The notes: a model not told the origin generated them from the sequence alone. Numbered from the stretch's first letter, positions 51,020-59,825 are shown. The stretch is 64,000 bases of DNA from 2-02-FULL-66-22 sp964576535 (GCA_964576535.1 CAZNWB010000002.1:34439-98438); one strand, 5' to 3'. Translations and numbers: made by a program.

Positions 51020-51964
51020 GTGCTGCTGGGCAGCGACCGGCCGGTCTCGCTGACAGAGCCGGTGGCGGATCTGGGCCTGGGATTGGACTCCTTGGGGCTG
51101 GTCGAATTCGTCGTCGCGTTGGAAAAGACCTTCCATGTCCAGTTCCCCGACACGGTTTGGACGCATCGGGAGCAGCTCACCGTCCAGAGTCTCGTCGATT
51201 TCATTCTCGCGTCCAATGCGGTGGCATCGCCCGTCGTCCAAGCACCCCCGCTGCTCCTTCTGGAAACGGGCCCAGCGGACGTTTCCAAGTGGGCCAAGCT
51301 AGTCCTGGCGGTTCGCGAACGCGGTGTCTGGCGCGGCCTGCTCTGGGCTGCCTCCCGCTTTTTCGCACGCGTGCTGCGTCTTGTCTATGAACGCCAGACT
51401 TACTTCATTGTGGAATTTGATCTGTCCAGGCAGCCGCTCCGTGAGTATGCGGCCCCGGAGGGGGTCGTGTTGCGCGAGCTGACGGCTGCGGACGCCGGCG
51501 CCCTCCAAGATTTCTGGAACAAGGAACCCGACAAGTCCGAAATGGGAAGCTTTCGAGAGCGCCCAGACGGCGACTATATCCGGCTCGGTGCTTGGAGTGG
51601 GGGCGAGTTGGTCGGTATCGATTGGCTTTCGGGGGCGGGCCACGATGCGCACAAGATACGCCTGAGAATCAGGACACGTCCCGGATCTTGCTGGGGCCAG
51701 GGCTTATATGAGGGGAAGATGTATCAGGGGAAGGGAGTGGGCCTGGCTTTGCTGGCACGTTCATTAACCGAAGCTCAGCGGCGCGGCTACGAGAGGCAGG
51801 TCACGTACGTCGCCGCCACGAACGCGAGAATGCTCAGCGCGACCATCCATTTGCTCGGCTTCAAGAAGATCGGACACATCCAGACCACGTGGATTCTCCG
51901 TCGGCCTTATTCGTCCTGGCAGGTCGGAGAGGAATCCGGTCGCGGCGGAACGGTGGTCGTCTAG
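51020..51964 (+). CDS. Carrier protein fused to a GNAT acyltransferase domain
   Basis: The first 70 residues are an acyl carrier protein with the site GLGLDSLGLVEFVVALEK, and residues about 155-310 are a GNAT domain (VVLRELTAADAGALQDFWNK, KMYQGKGVGLALLARSL with the acetyl-CoA loop, YVAATNARMLSATIHLLGFK). A carrier fused to an acyltransferase would let the enzyme take its own bound acyl group. GTG 51020 is the first usual start, but it cuts into helix I. The frame is open upstream, and helix I (VAVEHEVLRILRHSVLLG) would be complete from CTG 50969, which replaces the ATG expected at an ATGA overlap. The paralogous remnant at 53517 still has that ATG. Confidence 0.82.
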   Translation: MLLGSDRPVSLTEPVADLGLGLDSLGLVEFVVALEKTFHVQFPDTVWTHREQLTVQSLVDFILASNAVASPVVQAPPLLLLETGPADVSKWAKLVLAVRERGVWRGLLWAASRFFARVLRLVYERQTYFIVEFDLSRQPLREYAAPEGVVLRELTAADAGALQDFWNKEPDKSEMGSFRERPDGDYIRLGAWSGGELVGIDWLSGAGHDAHKIRLRIRTRPGSCWGQGLYEGKMYQGKGVGLALLARSLTEAQRRGYERQVTYVAATNARMLSATIHLLGFKKIGHIQTTWILRRPYSSWQVGEESGRGGTVVV

Positions 51965-52011
51965 TGTCGGGAGGGCCGGGCTTTCCCAGCCTTTTTGCCA
52001 AGGGAATCCTC

Positions 52012-53520
52012 ATGGACAGCCGGCGCTTTGAAACATCTGGCGCGCTATGGCGGCTTTTTCATGCGCGGGCGCGGTCGTGGTGGGAACGATTAGCCCTATC
52101 GACCACGCGGGGAGAGATGACATTCCGGGACCTCTTTGTGACCGCCGAGAAAGTGGCCGCCGCGTTAGGACGAAGCGGCGTCCACGAAGGCAGTGTGATG
52201 GGACTCGTGTTGCCGAACTCCCTGGCTTTCGTCCCGGCGTTCCTCGCCCTCTGCAAGCTGGACGCCACCGTGGCGATGATTTCGCCCAAGTACGGCGCCG
52301 GTGAACTGCACGCCATCCGCAACGGCGTACGACCGGACGGCTTCCTGACCACCACCGCGCTCGCGACAGCACCACCTTACAACGGCTGTGGCTCCGGCGC
52401 TGCGGTGATCGGTGCCGCGGCGGGGGAAGAACTGGCCCTGGTGGTTTCTCCTCCGGGCGCCGAGGCGCCCCCCACGACCGGGGTGCTCGAGGATACCGCG
52501 GTTATCAAGTTCTCTTCCGGGTCCACGGGCGTGCCCAAAGGCATCGCGCTGACCGCGGCGAACCTCATGGCCGAGGCCCGCAACGTGGCGGCCACCCTCG
52601 CCCTTACGCCCGAAGACCGCATCTTGGCGGGCGTTCCTCTGTTTCATTCCTATGGGTTCGATCTCGGCGTACTGGCGATGCTGGTCTCGGGCACGCCCCT
52701 GCTCCTGCGGGAGTCCTTCGTGCCGCGCCGTGTTCTCGCGGATCTGTCCGCCCAGAGGGTCACGGTCTTCCTGGGCGTACCCGCCATCTACCGCACCCTG
52801 GTGGACACCCCCCTTGCTTCCGTGCCGGATTTGTTCCACGTCCGCTACCTGATGTCATGCACGGCCCCCTTGTCGCCTGAGCTGATTTCGGCGTTTCACC
52901 AGAGATTCCGCGTGCCGATCTGCCAGCATTACGGCTCGTCGGAGACCGGCGGCGTAACCACCCACGTTCCGGCCGAGGTGCTACGGCGTCCCACCTCGGT
53001 CGGCTTGCCGATGAACGGCGTCGAGGTGGAAGTGGTGAACGAGAAAGGGGAAGCGCTGGCGCCCGGCATGGAAGGCGAAGTCGTCGTCAGAAGCGCGGCC
53101 GTCGCCCGGGGCTATCTCATGGGGATGCCGGTGGGCGATTCGCCGTTCAGGAGAGGCGCCTATTGGACCGGCGATCTCGGGGTCATCGATGACGAGGGGT
53201 TTCTCCATCTGCGCGGGCGCCGGGACACCATCATCAACGTCGGAGGATTGAAAGTATCGCCGCAGGAGGTGGTGCAAGTGCTGGAGGCCTTTCCGGCGGT
53301 CCGGGAGGCAGCCGTCGTCGGCCTCAGGAATGCCATGGGTGAGGAGCTGGTCTACGCGGTCGTTACGCTACGCGGTGTCGCGACCGAGGCGGAGATCCTG
53401 GCCTTCTGCCGCACCCGGCTCGCAGATTACAAGGTTCCCCGGCGCATCGAGATTCGCGCCGAGATGCCACGCACCCCGTCGGGGAAGATCACGTTGCGCC
53501 CCGAGCATATTTCCCCATGA
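52012..53520 (+). CDS. Acyl-AMP/CoA ligase (class I adenylate-forming)
   Basis: A 502-residue ligase from ATG 52012, with AAGGGA six bases before it. Motifs: VIKFSSGSTGVPKGIALT, AGVPLFHSYGFDLGVLAML, ICQHYGSSETGGVTTH, GEVVVRSAAVARGYLMG, YWTGDLGVIDDEGFLHLRGR, VGGLKVSPQEVVQVLEAFP and TPSGKITLR with the Lys. It resembles benzoate/coumarate-type ligases loosely. It lies between the carrier-GNAT fusion and the ammonia-lyase gene, so an unsaturated acid released by the lyase could be its substrate; that is inference. It overlaps a degraded second carrier-GNAT gene as ATGA. Confidence 0.87.
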   Translation: MDSRRFETSGALWRLFHARARSWWERLALSTTRGEMTFRDLFVTAEKVAAALGRSGVHEGSVMGLVLPNSLAFVPAFLALCKLDATVAMISPKYGAGELHAIRNGVRPDGFLTTTALATAPPYNGCGSGAAVIGAAAGEELALVVSPPGAEAPPTTGVLEDTAVIKFSSGSTGVPKGIALTAANLMAEARNVAATLALTPEDRILAGVPLFHSYGFDLGVLAMLVSGTPLLLRESFVPRRVLADLSAQRVTVFLGVPAIYRTLVDTPLASVPDLFHVRYLMSCTAPLSPELISAFHQRFRVPICQHYGSSETGGVTTHVPAEVLRRPTSVGLPMNGVEVEVVNEKGEALAPGMEGEVVVRSAAVARGYLMGMPVGDSPFRRGAYWTGDLGVIDDEGFLHLRGRRDTIINVGGLKVSPQEVVQVLEAFPAVREAAVVGLRNAMGEELVYAVVTLRGVATEAEILAFCRTRLADYKVPRRIEIRAEMPRTPSGKITLRPEHISP

Positions 53521-53740
53521 ACAGGGACAACGTGGAAAGAGAAGTCGTCCGATGCCTGCGCCAGATTGGCGCGTGGACTTGAGCCGGCTCGCGTTTTGCC
53601 TGGCCGAAGCGGGGAGGCGTGGCTACCTCACCCAGTTCACGATAGTTCGGGCGACGAGTGTGAGGAGGGTATTTCGCAGCCCTTCGTCGACGTGGCGGAT
53701 CGGCGACCGCTCCGGGCGGGGCAGGGTCGTGCTGCTCTAG
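53517..53740 (+). pseudogene. Degraded second copy of the carrier-GNAT gene
   Basis: It starts with ATG 53517 overlapping the ligase stop and reads MNRDNVEREVVRCLRQIGAW before a TGA at 53578, matching helix I of the carrier-GNAT protein (SRVAVEHEVLRILRHSVLLG). In another frame it goes on with LAEAGRRGYLTQFTIV and WRIGDRSGRGRVVLL, matching the GNAT end of the intact copy (LTEAQRRGYERQVTYV; WQVGEESGRGGTVVV). The middle, including the carrier serine and most of the GNAT domain, is deleted. Confidence 0.75.
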
Positions 53741-53829
53741 CTCCAAGCGACGGCCGAGCGACGCGACGCGCGCGCTGGGCTATTTTTGAAATGACGCACA
53801 TTCATGCAGGTAGATGAGAGGGAGGGAAG

Positions 53830-55635
53830 ATGATGCCTACAAACCAGGAACTCGAGATTGGTGGATCACCCTTGACGATCGAGCAGGCAGACCAGGAATT
53901 GGAGATTGGTGGATCACCCTTGACGATCGAGCAGGTCTTGGCGGTCGCAGACAACCGAGACATCCGCATACGGTTGGCGGATCCGTCGCGGGCGCGCATG
54001 ACCAGAACGTACCGCTATGTCAAGGACACCGTTGAAGACTTTCTGCGGCTGTCCGCGGCCGGGAAGCTCGCGTCGCGGGATCGCCTGATCTATGGCGTGA
54101 ACACGTCATTCGGCGCCTTGAAAGACATCACCATGACCACGAGCGAGCAGGCGCGACGCCTGCAACAGAATATCGTGGCTAGCCATGCGGCCGGCGTGGG
54201 TAGTGCATTCGAAATCCCGATCATTCGCGCCGCGATGCTGTTGCAGGCCCATGCCCTGGCCAGCGGCCGTTCCGGGGTCCGCTACGGCGTCGTCGAGCGG
54301 CTGGTCGCGCTTCTGAATCGCGGCATCCATCCCCTCGTTCCTGAACAGGGCTCGGTCGGCGCCAGCGGAGATCTGGTGCCCCTGGCGCATGCCGCGCTGG
54401 TTTTGATCGGGAAAGGACGAGCCCAGCATCGGGGCGCGCTCTACGAGGGGACCGAGGTCGAAGCGCTGCTGCGTGACGCAGGCATATGCGATCTTGAGTG
54501 GAAGGATCTAAAGCTCGACTACAAAGAAGGACTCGCGCTGGTCAATGGCACCTACACCTCGACCGCCCTTGCCCTCCTCGCCTACCGCCAAGCGGAGACG
54601 CTGGTCAAGCATGCCGATATCGCGGCTTGCATGAGCCTGGAGGCCACGCTGGGTCATACGCGAGCCTTCGACCGGGTCGTGCACGAGACGCGGCCGCACC
54701 AGGGGATGAAAGACTGCGCCGAGAATTTTCGTACGCTCTTCTCGGTCAGGGACCCTCATACCGGCGAGCCGAGGCTCTCGAGCGAGTTGCTCAACAGGAG
54801 CGCGCACGTGCATGATTGCTATTCGCTACGCTGCTCCCCCCAAGTCCATGGCACGGTGCGGGACGCGCTACGCTTCGTGAGGGAAACCCTCGCGGTCGAG
54901 ATCAATGCGATCACCGATGATCCCATATTTTTCAACCCAGAGGAGCTGGACGGCAGCGACATGAAGCCGGTCGACGGCAGGACGGACAAGCTCCATTTCG
55001 AGGAGGGCAGCATGCACGGACAACCCGTTGCGCTGGCCATGGACGTACTCGGCATCGCCCTCACGACCATCGGCGTCATTTCCGAGCGGCGAGTGCAGAT
55101 GTTGTTGGACAAGAATCACAACGAAGGCCTGCCGGCGCAGCTCGTCAATAACGACAGCGGCACGAACTCCGGGCTGATGATCGCCCAGTACACGGCCGCG
55201 GCCCTCGTGGCGGAGAGCAAGACGCTTTCCCACCCGGCTTCGAACGAATCCATTCCGACGTCGGGGAATTACGAGGATCACGTGAGCATGGCCCCGATCG
55301 GGGGCCGGAAGGCTCGCACCATCGGCAGGAACGTGCAGAACATTCTGGCCATTGAGTTCCTGTGCGCGGTACACGCCTTATGCTTCAGAACCGGAGTGTT
55401 GAGTTCGCCACGATCACCGAACGCCGACGGCGGGGATCACGCGCCAGACGGGCGGATTAGAGGGAGGCCGGCGCCCGGAAGCCTGGCCGCGGTGGAGGCG
55501 ATACGTCCCGTCATTCGGATGGTTGACTGCAACGACGAAGAGTTGCACGGAAGCATAGCCGCGATTGCCGGGATGATTGGCGACAGGACCATAGCGACGG
55601 CTGTCGAGCGGGCTATAGGCACGGTGTTGCTATAA
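53830..55635 (+). CDS. MIO-type histidine/aromatic amino acid ammonia-lyase (or aminomutase)
   Basis: A 601-residue member of the HAL/PAL/TAL family. The prosthetic group forms from A178-S179-G180 in GSVGASGDLVPLAHAAL. Other family text is YGVNTSFGALKDI, LVNGTYTSTALALL, SLRCSPQVHGTVRDAL and NHNEGLPAQLVNNDSG. At the substrate-selectivity loop it has VASHAAGVG, so Ser-His as in histidine lyases rather than His-Leu or Phe-Leu of TAL and PAL; some aminomutases also carry an SH pair, so substrate and reaction are open. A GGAGG lies before ATG 53830/53833. A 16-residue N-terminal segment is duplicated in tandem. It follows the acyl ligase and carrier remnants. Confidence 0.87.
   Translation: MMPTNQELEIGGSPLTIEQADQELEIGGSPLTIEQVLAVADNRDIRIRLADPSRARMTRTYRYVKDTVEDFLRLSAAGKLASRDRLIYGVNTSFGALKDITMTTSEQARRLQQNIVASHAAGVGSAFEIPIIRAAMLLQAHALASGRSGVRYGVVERLVALLNRGIHPLVPEQGSVGASGDLVPLAHAALVLIGKGRAQHRGALYEGTEVEALLRDAGICDLEWKDLKLDYKEGLALVNGTYTSTALALLAYRQAETLVKHADIAACMSLEATLGHTRAFDRVVHETRPHQGMKDCAENFRTLFSVRDPHTGEPRLSSELLNRSAHVHDCYSLRCSPQVHGTVRDALRFVRETLAVEINAITDDPIFFNPEELDGSDMKPVDGRTDKLHFEEGSMHGQPVALAMDVLGIALTTIGVISERRVQMLLDKNHNEGLPAQLVNNDSGTNSGLMIAQYTAAALVAESKTLSHPASNESIPTSGNYEDHVSMAPIGGRKARTIGRNVQNILAIEFLCAVHALCFRTGVLSSPRSPNADGGDHAPDGRIRGRPAPGSLAAVEAIRPVIRMVDCNDEELHGSIAAIAGMIGDRTIATAVERAIGTVLL
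53843..53938 (+). repeat. Tandem duplication of 48 bases inside the ammonia-lyase gene
   Basis: Two adjacent 48-base units (53843-53890 and 53891-53938) are nearly identical and encode QELEIGGSPLTIEQ twice in frame. Normal family members have this strand once, before the first helix. The few differences (CTCGAG versus TTGGAG) show that the event is recent but not brand new. Confidence 0.9.
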
Positions 55636-55955
55636 CTGTTCCACGGCGCCTCGCGATATCGCAGTTACAGTCGGTTTTCGGGCCGGAGAGTGTATTCCTG
55701 GAGTTGACTCCCACCACTCTGTGCCGTACGCATCAGGCGCACAAGCGCGCGGTGAGATGCCGCGCTCGCGGTACTCACACCTACATAGGATCTACAGTGG
55801 TGCAGATTCTCCACCCGTGTAAGTGCGGTCTCTGACCGCAAGCTTTCCTCTCGTGAGCCTGCCACGCGGGATCATCGCTAGACAGACGTTGGTCAGTTGC
55901 GCGAATGCTTTAAACGGGCGCGCGGCTCACTCAGCAGCGTAAGAGGGAGGAGAAA
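55636..55955. other. Intergenic stretch with one hairpin
   Basis: No gene is supported between the ammonia-lyase and the methyltransferase. The only structure I see is a short perfect hairpin at 55824-55840. A strong GGAGG precedes the methyltransferase start at its right end. Confidence 0.5.
55824..55840 (+). terminator. Possible weak terminator hairpin
   Basis: TGCGGTC-TCT-GACCGCA forms a perfect seven-pair stem with a three-base loop, followed by AGCTTTCCTC, which is not a real T-run. It lies about 190 bases after the ammonia-lyase stop. Terminator function is uncertain. Confidence 0.25.
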
Positions 55956-56639
55956 ATGGGTCCATATCGGAAATCCCGGTTTAGCAGCAAACGGTGGCGT
56001 GCGCGGGCGCTGCGGTGGCGATGCTGGCTCGACCGGCCCTTCGAGCACCTCCTGAACGTCCGGACGCCCCCCGACCTCGGGCCGGGCGGGAAGCGCGGCA
56101 GCCTCGGTGACGGCACCTGTCATGTGCCGTTCCCCTATCTGATGCTCCCATACCTGATGTCGCCGCTGCGGATCTCCGCGACGGATGTCGTGTTCGACGT
56201 GGGAGCTGGGGCCGGCCGCGTCGTGTGCTACCTGGCCCGGCGCCCCATCCGGAAAGTCGTCGGAGTGGAGCTCATGCCGGACCTAGCCGAGCGCGCGTCG
56301 AGAAACCTCGCGACCCTCCGCGGTCGGCGCGCGGAGACCGAGATCATCTGCACCGACGCCGCGCTGGCGGACTACTCCGGAGGCACAGTGTACACGTTCT
56401 ACTACCCTTTCGGTCCGGAGACCCTCGAGGCGGTACTAGGACGCATCCGTTCCTCGCTCACCGACGGCCGGACCATCCGTCTGGCGTTTTTCGACGTAGA
56501 AGAGGAGCACCGAGAGGTCCTCGCCTCCTGTGGCTGGCTCTGGTGTTACGCGCGTCGCGAGCCGCCGTTCTACATGACGAACGGTGCGTACTGGACGAGC
56601 TCGCCGTCTCCCGACCAAGCCCGTCTGGGAGTCCGTTGA
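55956..56639 (+). CDS. Class I SAM-dependent methyltransferase-like protein
   Basis: A 227-residue protein with the AdoMet-binding motif VVFDVGAGAGRVVCYLARR (motif I) and VVGVELMPDLAERASRNL (acidic loop). The N-terminal 45 residues are strongly basic. A GGGAGGAG lies just before ATG 55956. The C-terminus ends in FYMTNGAYWTSSPSPDQARL. Target is unknown; it could modify the product of the operon upstream or be a cargo gene next to the IS91 fragment that follows at once. Confidence 0.72.
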   Translation: MGPYRKSRFSSKRWRARALRWRCWLDRPFEHLLNVRTPPDLGPGGKRGSLGDGTCHVPFPYLMLPYLMSPLRISATDVVFDVGAGAGRVVCYLARRPIRKVVGVELMPDLAERASRNLATLRGRRAETEIICTDAALADYSGGTVYTFYYPFGPETLEAVLGRIRSSLTDGRTIRLAFFDVEEEHREVLASCGWLWCYARREPPFYMTNGAYWTSSPSPDQARLGVR

Positions 56640-57004
56640 GCCGCTCGGCGCGTCTGCGCCTGGCCACCCGCCGGACCTGGGCGCGCCTGATCCGCAAGAT
56701 CTACGAGGCGGACCCCCTCCTCTGTCCCTGGTGCGGCGCCACGATGAAGGTCATTGCCGTGATCGAGGATGAGGAGGTTATCTACCGAATCCTGGCCCAC
56801 CTGCACCTGCTGGCTCCAGGGGACGGCCCACCGCCCCCACCCACGGAAGTCGGCTCCGGCGCCCCAGCCAGTGGTGGACCCCGGGAGCTGATCCGGTCTA
56901 CGACGACCTCGCCTGGGCCGAACCCGCTTGACCCCTTTGTCTGCCACCCCGCCGACGGACCAGGGAAGGCTGCCATCTGCCCGATGGCCTGTATCAGGGA
57001 GTGA
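56636..57004 (+). pseudogene. IS91-family transposase, C-terminal fragment
   Basis: The frame reads RRTWARLIRKIYEADPLLCP, then WCGATMKVIAVIEDEEVIYR and ILAHLHLLAPGDG. This is the standard end of IS91/IS801-type transposases (RLIKRVYEVDPLxCPRCGGxMRxIAFIEDxxVIxxIL). The HUH and tyrosine catalytic parts are missing, and no start codon belongs to it. It joins directly to the methyltransferase stop, marking a recombination point. Confidence 0.75.
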
Positions 57005-57478
57005 CTGGATGATGGACTCTGTGGCTCTCTCCTGGACGGAACGTCAGGCCCCGGCCACGCCGGCCACGCCCGAGAATGGCCTTTAAAGGCCTAGCTTGGT
57101 TTTTACTTGCTCGACAAAGCGGTCCTTCACCTGAGACGAGGTGTCGACGTAGTGCTCCGCGGCAATCTCGGATTTCGCGCGCGAAATCTCAATCGCCAAC
57201 CCCAAGAGACCCCCATCTATCCCTGGGCTGTCGGTGCAGTTTCGGGGCAAGGCGCTACACCGCCGCATGCGTGAAGCCACCGCACGATTCGTCGACTTCT
57301 GGAACCGTCCATCACTGAAAACCCAATGGCGCCTGGGCAAGAGGAAGGTATAGACCATAGTAACGGTGCGCTTCCCGTGGATGAAGGGCAAGTGGTGCCG
57401 CGCCATCGGATCGCGTCGAACCCTGACTGCTGAGGCTGCCGGACGGCCTCACGGGCGCTGGCGACTAGGGAGGAGTTG
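57005..57478. other. Intergenic stretch, no gene recognised
   Basis: No supported gene. A minus-strand frame at 57083-57406 ends in a plausible helix (IEISRAKSEIAAEHYVDTSS) but has no recognisable family and an unconvincing beginning. A 14-base palindrome GGCCTTTAAAGGCC lies at about 57078-57091. The promoter of the TPR gene must lie here, but I see no clear sigma-54 element with correct spacing. Confidence 0.4.
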
Positions 57479-59683
57479 ATGAAGCTGAAGGCGGATCTCC
57501 ATAGAGCGCGTAGGCGAACGATCCTGCTCGGGCTCGGACTGCTCCTCATCGCTGTGGCGATCGCAGCCGGGCTCCTATGGTCTCCGGGGGCACGGAAGGC
57601 CCGCCATCTCGCCCGGGGCGATCGGTATCTCGGTCAGGCGCAATACCGGGAAGCTGTCATCGAATACCGAAACGTCCTCCAGATCGAGGCGAGCAACGCG
57701 CGCGCGATCCGGCAGCTTGGCTTCGCTCACTACGGGCTCGGTGAACTGGGGCACGCATTCCGCTATCTCGCGAGGTCGCAGGAACTCGGGCCAGACGACG
57801 TAGGGGTTCGGCTCAGGCTCGCAACGATCTATCTCCTGACCCGGCAGCCGGAGAAGGCCCGGGAGCAGGCAGCGTCCGTTCTTGAGAAAGAGCCGAAGAA
57901 CCTCGAGGCGCTCGGCCTGCTGGCGGGGGCGGCGAACACACCGCAGGAAATTGACGCCACGGTCCGTCGCCTCGAGGAAGCGCGCGCTGACCTCGGCGAT
58001 AAAGCGAAGTTCCACCTCGCGCTTGGGACCCTGTATGTTCGGCAAGGGAACGTGGCTGGCGCGGAGCGAGCCTTGAAGGAGGCTGTGGCCGTGGAGCCGA
58101 AGTCGATCGAGGCGCATACGGCCCTAGGCGATTTCTACGTGGCCAAGCGCGACGTGGCGCAGGCTGAGCGAGAGCTCAGGGCTGCCGTCGACCTCGCGCC
58201 TGTCGGGTCGCCAGCGCGGATCAAGCTCGCCGATTTCTATCTCCGGGCGCGTAAACCTGAAGAGGCCAAGCGCCTTCTCGCGGAAATTACCGAGAAGGCC
58301 GCCGACTATCTCCCGGCCTGGAGCCGCCTCGCCGAAATTGCGTTCAATGAGGGGAATGTTGACGAGAGCCTCGAGGCCATTCAGGTCATCCTGAAGAAGA
58401 ATGCGTCAAGCCTCGAGGGGCTTTTCCTCCGGGGGCGGGTATATCTGGCTCAGCGCAAGACCACTGAGGCAATCCAGGATTTTCAGAAAGTCTTAAAGTT
58501 CGAGCCAAGGTTCGCGCCTGCCCACTACCAACTGGCCCTAGCGTACCTCCAGGTCGGAAATCCCCAGCAGGCGAGATGGAGCTTGAAGGAGGCAATAACC
58601 ATCGACCCGAACTTCACGGAGGCCACCCTTCGCCTGTCCGAACTCAACATTCAAGCGCGGGCTCCCCAGCCGGCGATTGAGGCCCTGGAAACGCTCATCG
58701 GAAAGCAGCCGAATGAAGTCCAGGCGTACTTGCTCCTGAGCTCGGCATACCTGGCCAAAGGGGAGCCCTTCAAGGCAACCGGTGCCTCCCGAAAGATTGT
58801 GGCGCTCGCGCCCAAGGATCCCAGGGGGCCGTATCTAGTTGGGGTCAGTCTTCTGGCACAGGGGAAGAGGGCAGAGGCTACGCAGCAGTTCGAGGCCGCG
58901 CTCGCCCTGGCTCCCGTGTTCGTCGAACCGCTGACCCACCTTGTGGCCATAGCCTTGGTCGAGAAGAAACCACAAGCGGCCCTCGAGCGGGTCAAGCAGC
59001 AGATCTCCCGAGCGCCAAAGTCGGCAAGGCTGCAAGATCTTCTGGGTGGGATCTATGTGGCCCGTGGCGAGGCGAAGCTGGCCGAGGCAGCATTTCTCAG
59101 GGCGCTCGAGCTGGAGCCAACTCTGGTTGGCGCCTATCTGTCCCTCGCCCAACTCTATGCCGCCTCCGGGAAGTACGACGAGGCGCTGGCGAAACTACAC
59201 GACGCTCTGAAGGCGAATCCGAAAAATCTGGCTGCGCACATGCGCGCCGGCATGCTCTACGAGCGCAAGGGGGACTTCTTGAAGGCTCAGCAGGCGTACG
59301 AACAGGCCTTGACGGTCAACCCCCGGTTTGCCCCCGCGGCGAACAACCTGGCATATCTGTACTTGGAGCGGGGCGGCGACAAAGACAAAGCGCTCCAGCT
59401 GGCCCAGATTGCGAAGGAGGTCGTTCCAGACGACCCCTACATCTCGGACACGTTGGGATGGATCCTCTACAAACGCGGGGTCTACCAGCGGGCGCTTAGC
59501 CTGTTGAAGGAGAGCGCCGCCAAGCTGCCTGAGAACCCTGAGGTCCAGTACCACCTCGGGATGGCCTACTACAAGGCGGGCGATAAGGAGAGCGCCAGGA
59601 GGGCTCTGGCCAAGGCGGCCGGGTCGCTCGCCAGCTTTGCCGGCAGGGACGAGGCCAAGAGAGTGCTTTCTGAGCTCAAGTAG
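57479..59683 (+). CDS. TPR-repeat protein of the PEP-CTERM/exosortase system (PrsT-like)
   Basis: A 734-residue protein with an N-terminal membrane segment (RTILLGLGLLLIAVAIAAG, about residues 14-34) and then some 18 TPR units to the end, for example YREAVIEYRNVLQIEASNAR, AERALKEAVAVEPKSIEAHT and LKESAAKLPENPEVQYHLGM. This layout and repeat text fit the large TPR protein found in exosortase loci, thought to act in envelope assembly. It lacks an obvious lipobox. GGGAGGAG precedes; TTG 57476 or ATG 57479 could start. Its 5' end is duplicated at 42772 and 50505. Confidence 0.85.
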   Translation: MKLKADLHRARRRTILLGLGLLLIAVAIAAGLLWSPGARKARHLARGDRYLGQAQYREAVIEYRNVLQIEASNARAIRQLGFAHYGLGELGHAFRYLARSQELGPDDVGVRLRLATIYLLTRQPEKAREQAASVLEKEPKNLEALGLLAGAANTPQEIDATVRRLEEARADLGDKAKFHLALGTLYVRQGNVAGAERALKEAVAVEPKSIEAHTALGDFYVAKRDVAQAERELRAAVDLAPVGSPARIKLADFYLRARKPEEAKRLLAEITEKAADYLPAWSRLAEIAFNEGNVDESLEAIQVILKKNASSLEGLFLRGRVYLAQRKTTEAIQDFQKVLKFEPRFAPAHYQLALAYLQVGNPQQARWSLKEAITIDPNFTEATLRLSELNIQARAPQPAIEALETLIGKQPNEVQAYLLLSSAYLAKGEPFKATGASRKIVALAPKDPRGPYLVGVSLLAQGKRAEATQQFEAALALAPVFVEPLTHLVAIALVEKKPQAALERVKQQISRAPKSARLQDLLGGIYVARGEAKLAEAAFLRALELEPTLVGAYLSLAQLYAASGKYDEALAKLHDALKANPKNLAAHMRAGMLYERKGDFLKAQQAYEQALTVNPRFAPAANNLAYLYLERGGDKDKALQLAQIAKEVVPDDPYISDTLGWILYKRGVYQRALSLLKESAAKLPENPEVQYHLGMAYYKAGDKESARRALAKAAGSLASFAGRDEAKRVLSELK

Positions 59684-59808
59684 GGGGCCCTGCCGTGGAT
59701 TGCAAGGTTGTGAAATCCGCCGTCGCCTTGTATGCATTGCCTTGCAGAATTGGTCGCCGCGTAAAATCGTAACTCTCTGAAACATAAGAAGTATTTCCGC
59801 CCCGGCGT

Positions 59809-59825
59809 CCGGTACGGTTCTTGCT
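59809..59825 (+). promoter_or_regulatory. Sigma-54 (-24/-12) promoter for the PEP-CTERM gene
   Basis: CCGGTACGGTTCTTGCT has GG (59811-59812) and GC (59823-59824) exactly ten bases apart and ends in TTGCT as in the consensus. It lies about 75 bases before ATG 59900. Sigma-54 control of PEP-CTERM genes is established in related systems. Confidence 0.7.

Noticed and set aside
57092..57112. Possible sigma-54 element CTTGGTTTTTACTTGCTC
   Set aside because: The GG and GC are nine bases apart instead of ten, and it is nearly 370 bases before the TPR gene.
57083..57406. 107-codon minus-strand frame
   Set aside because: The last third looks helical, but there is no recognisable family, no good start and no ribosome binding site.
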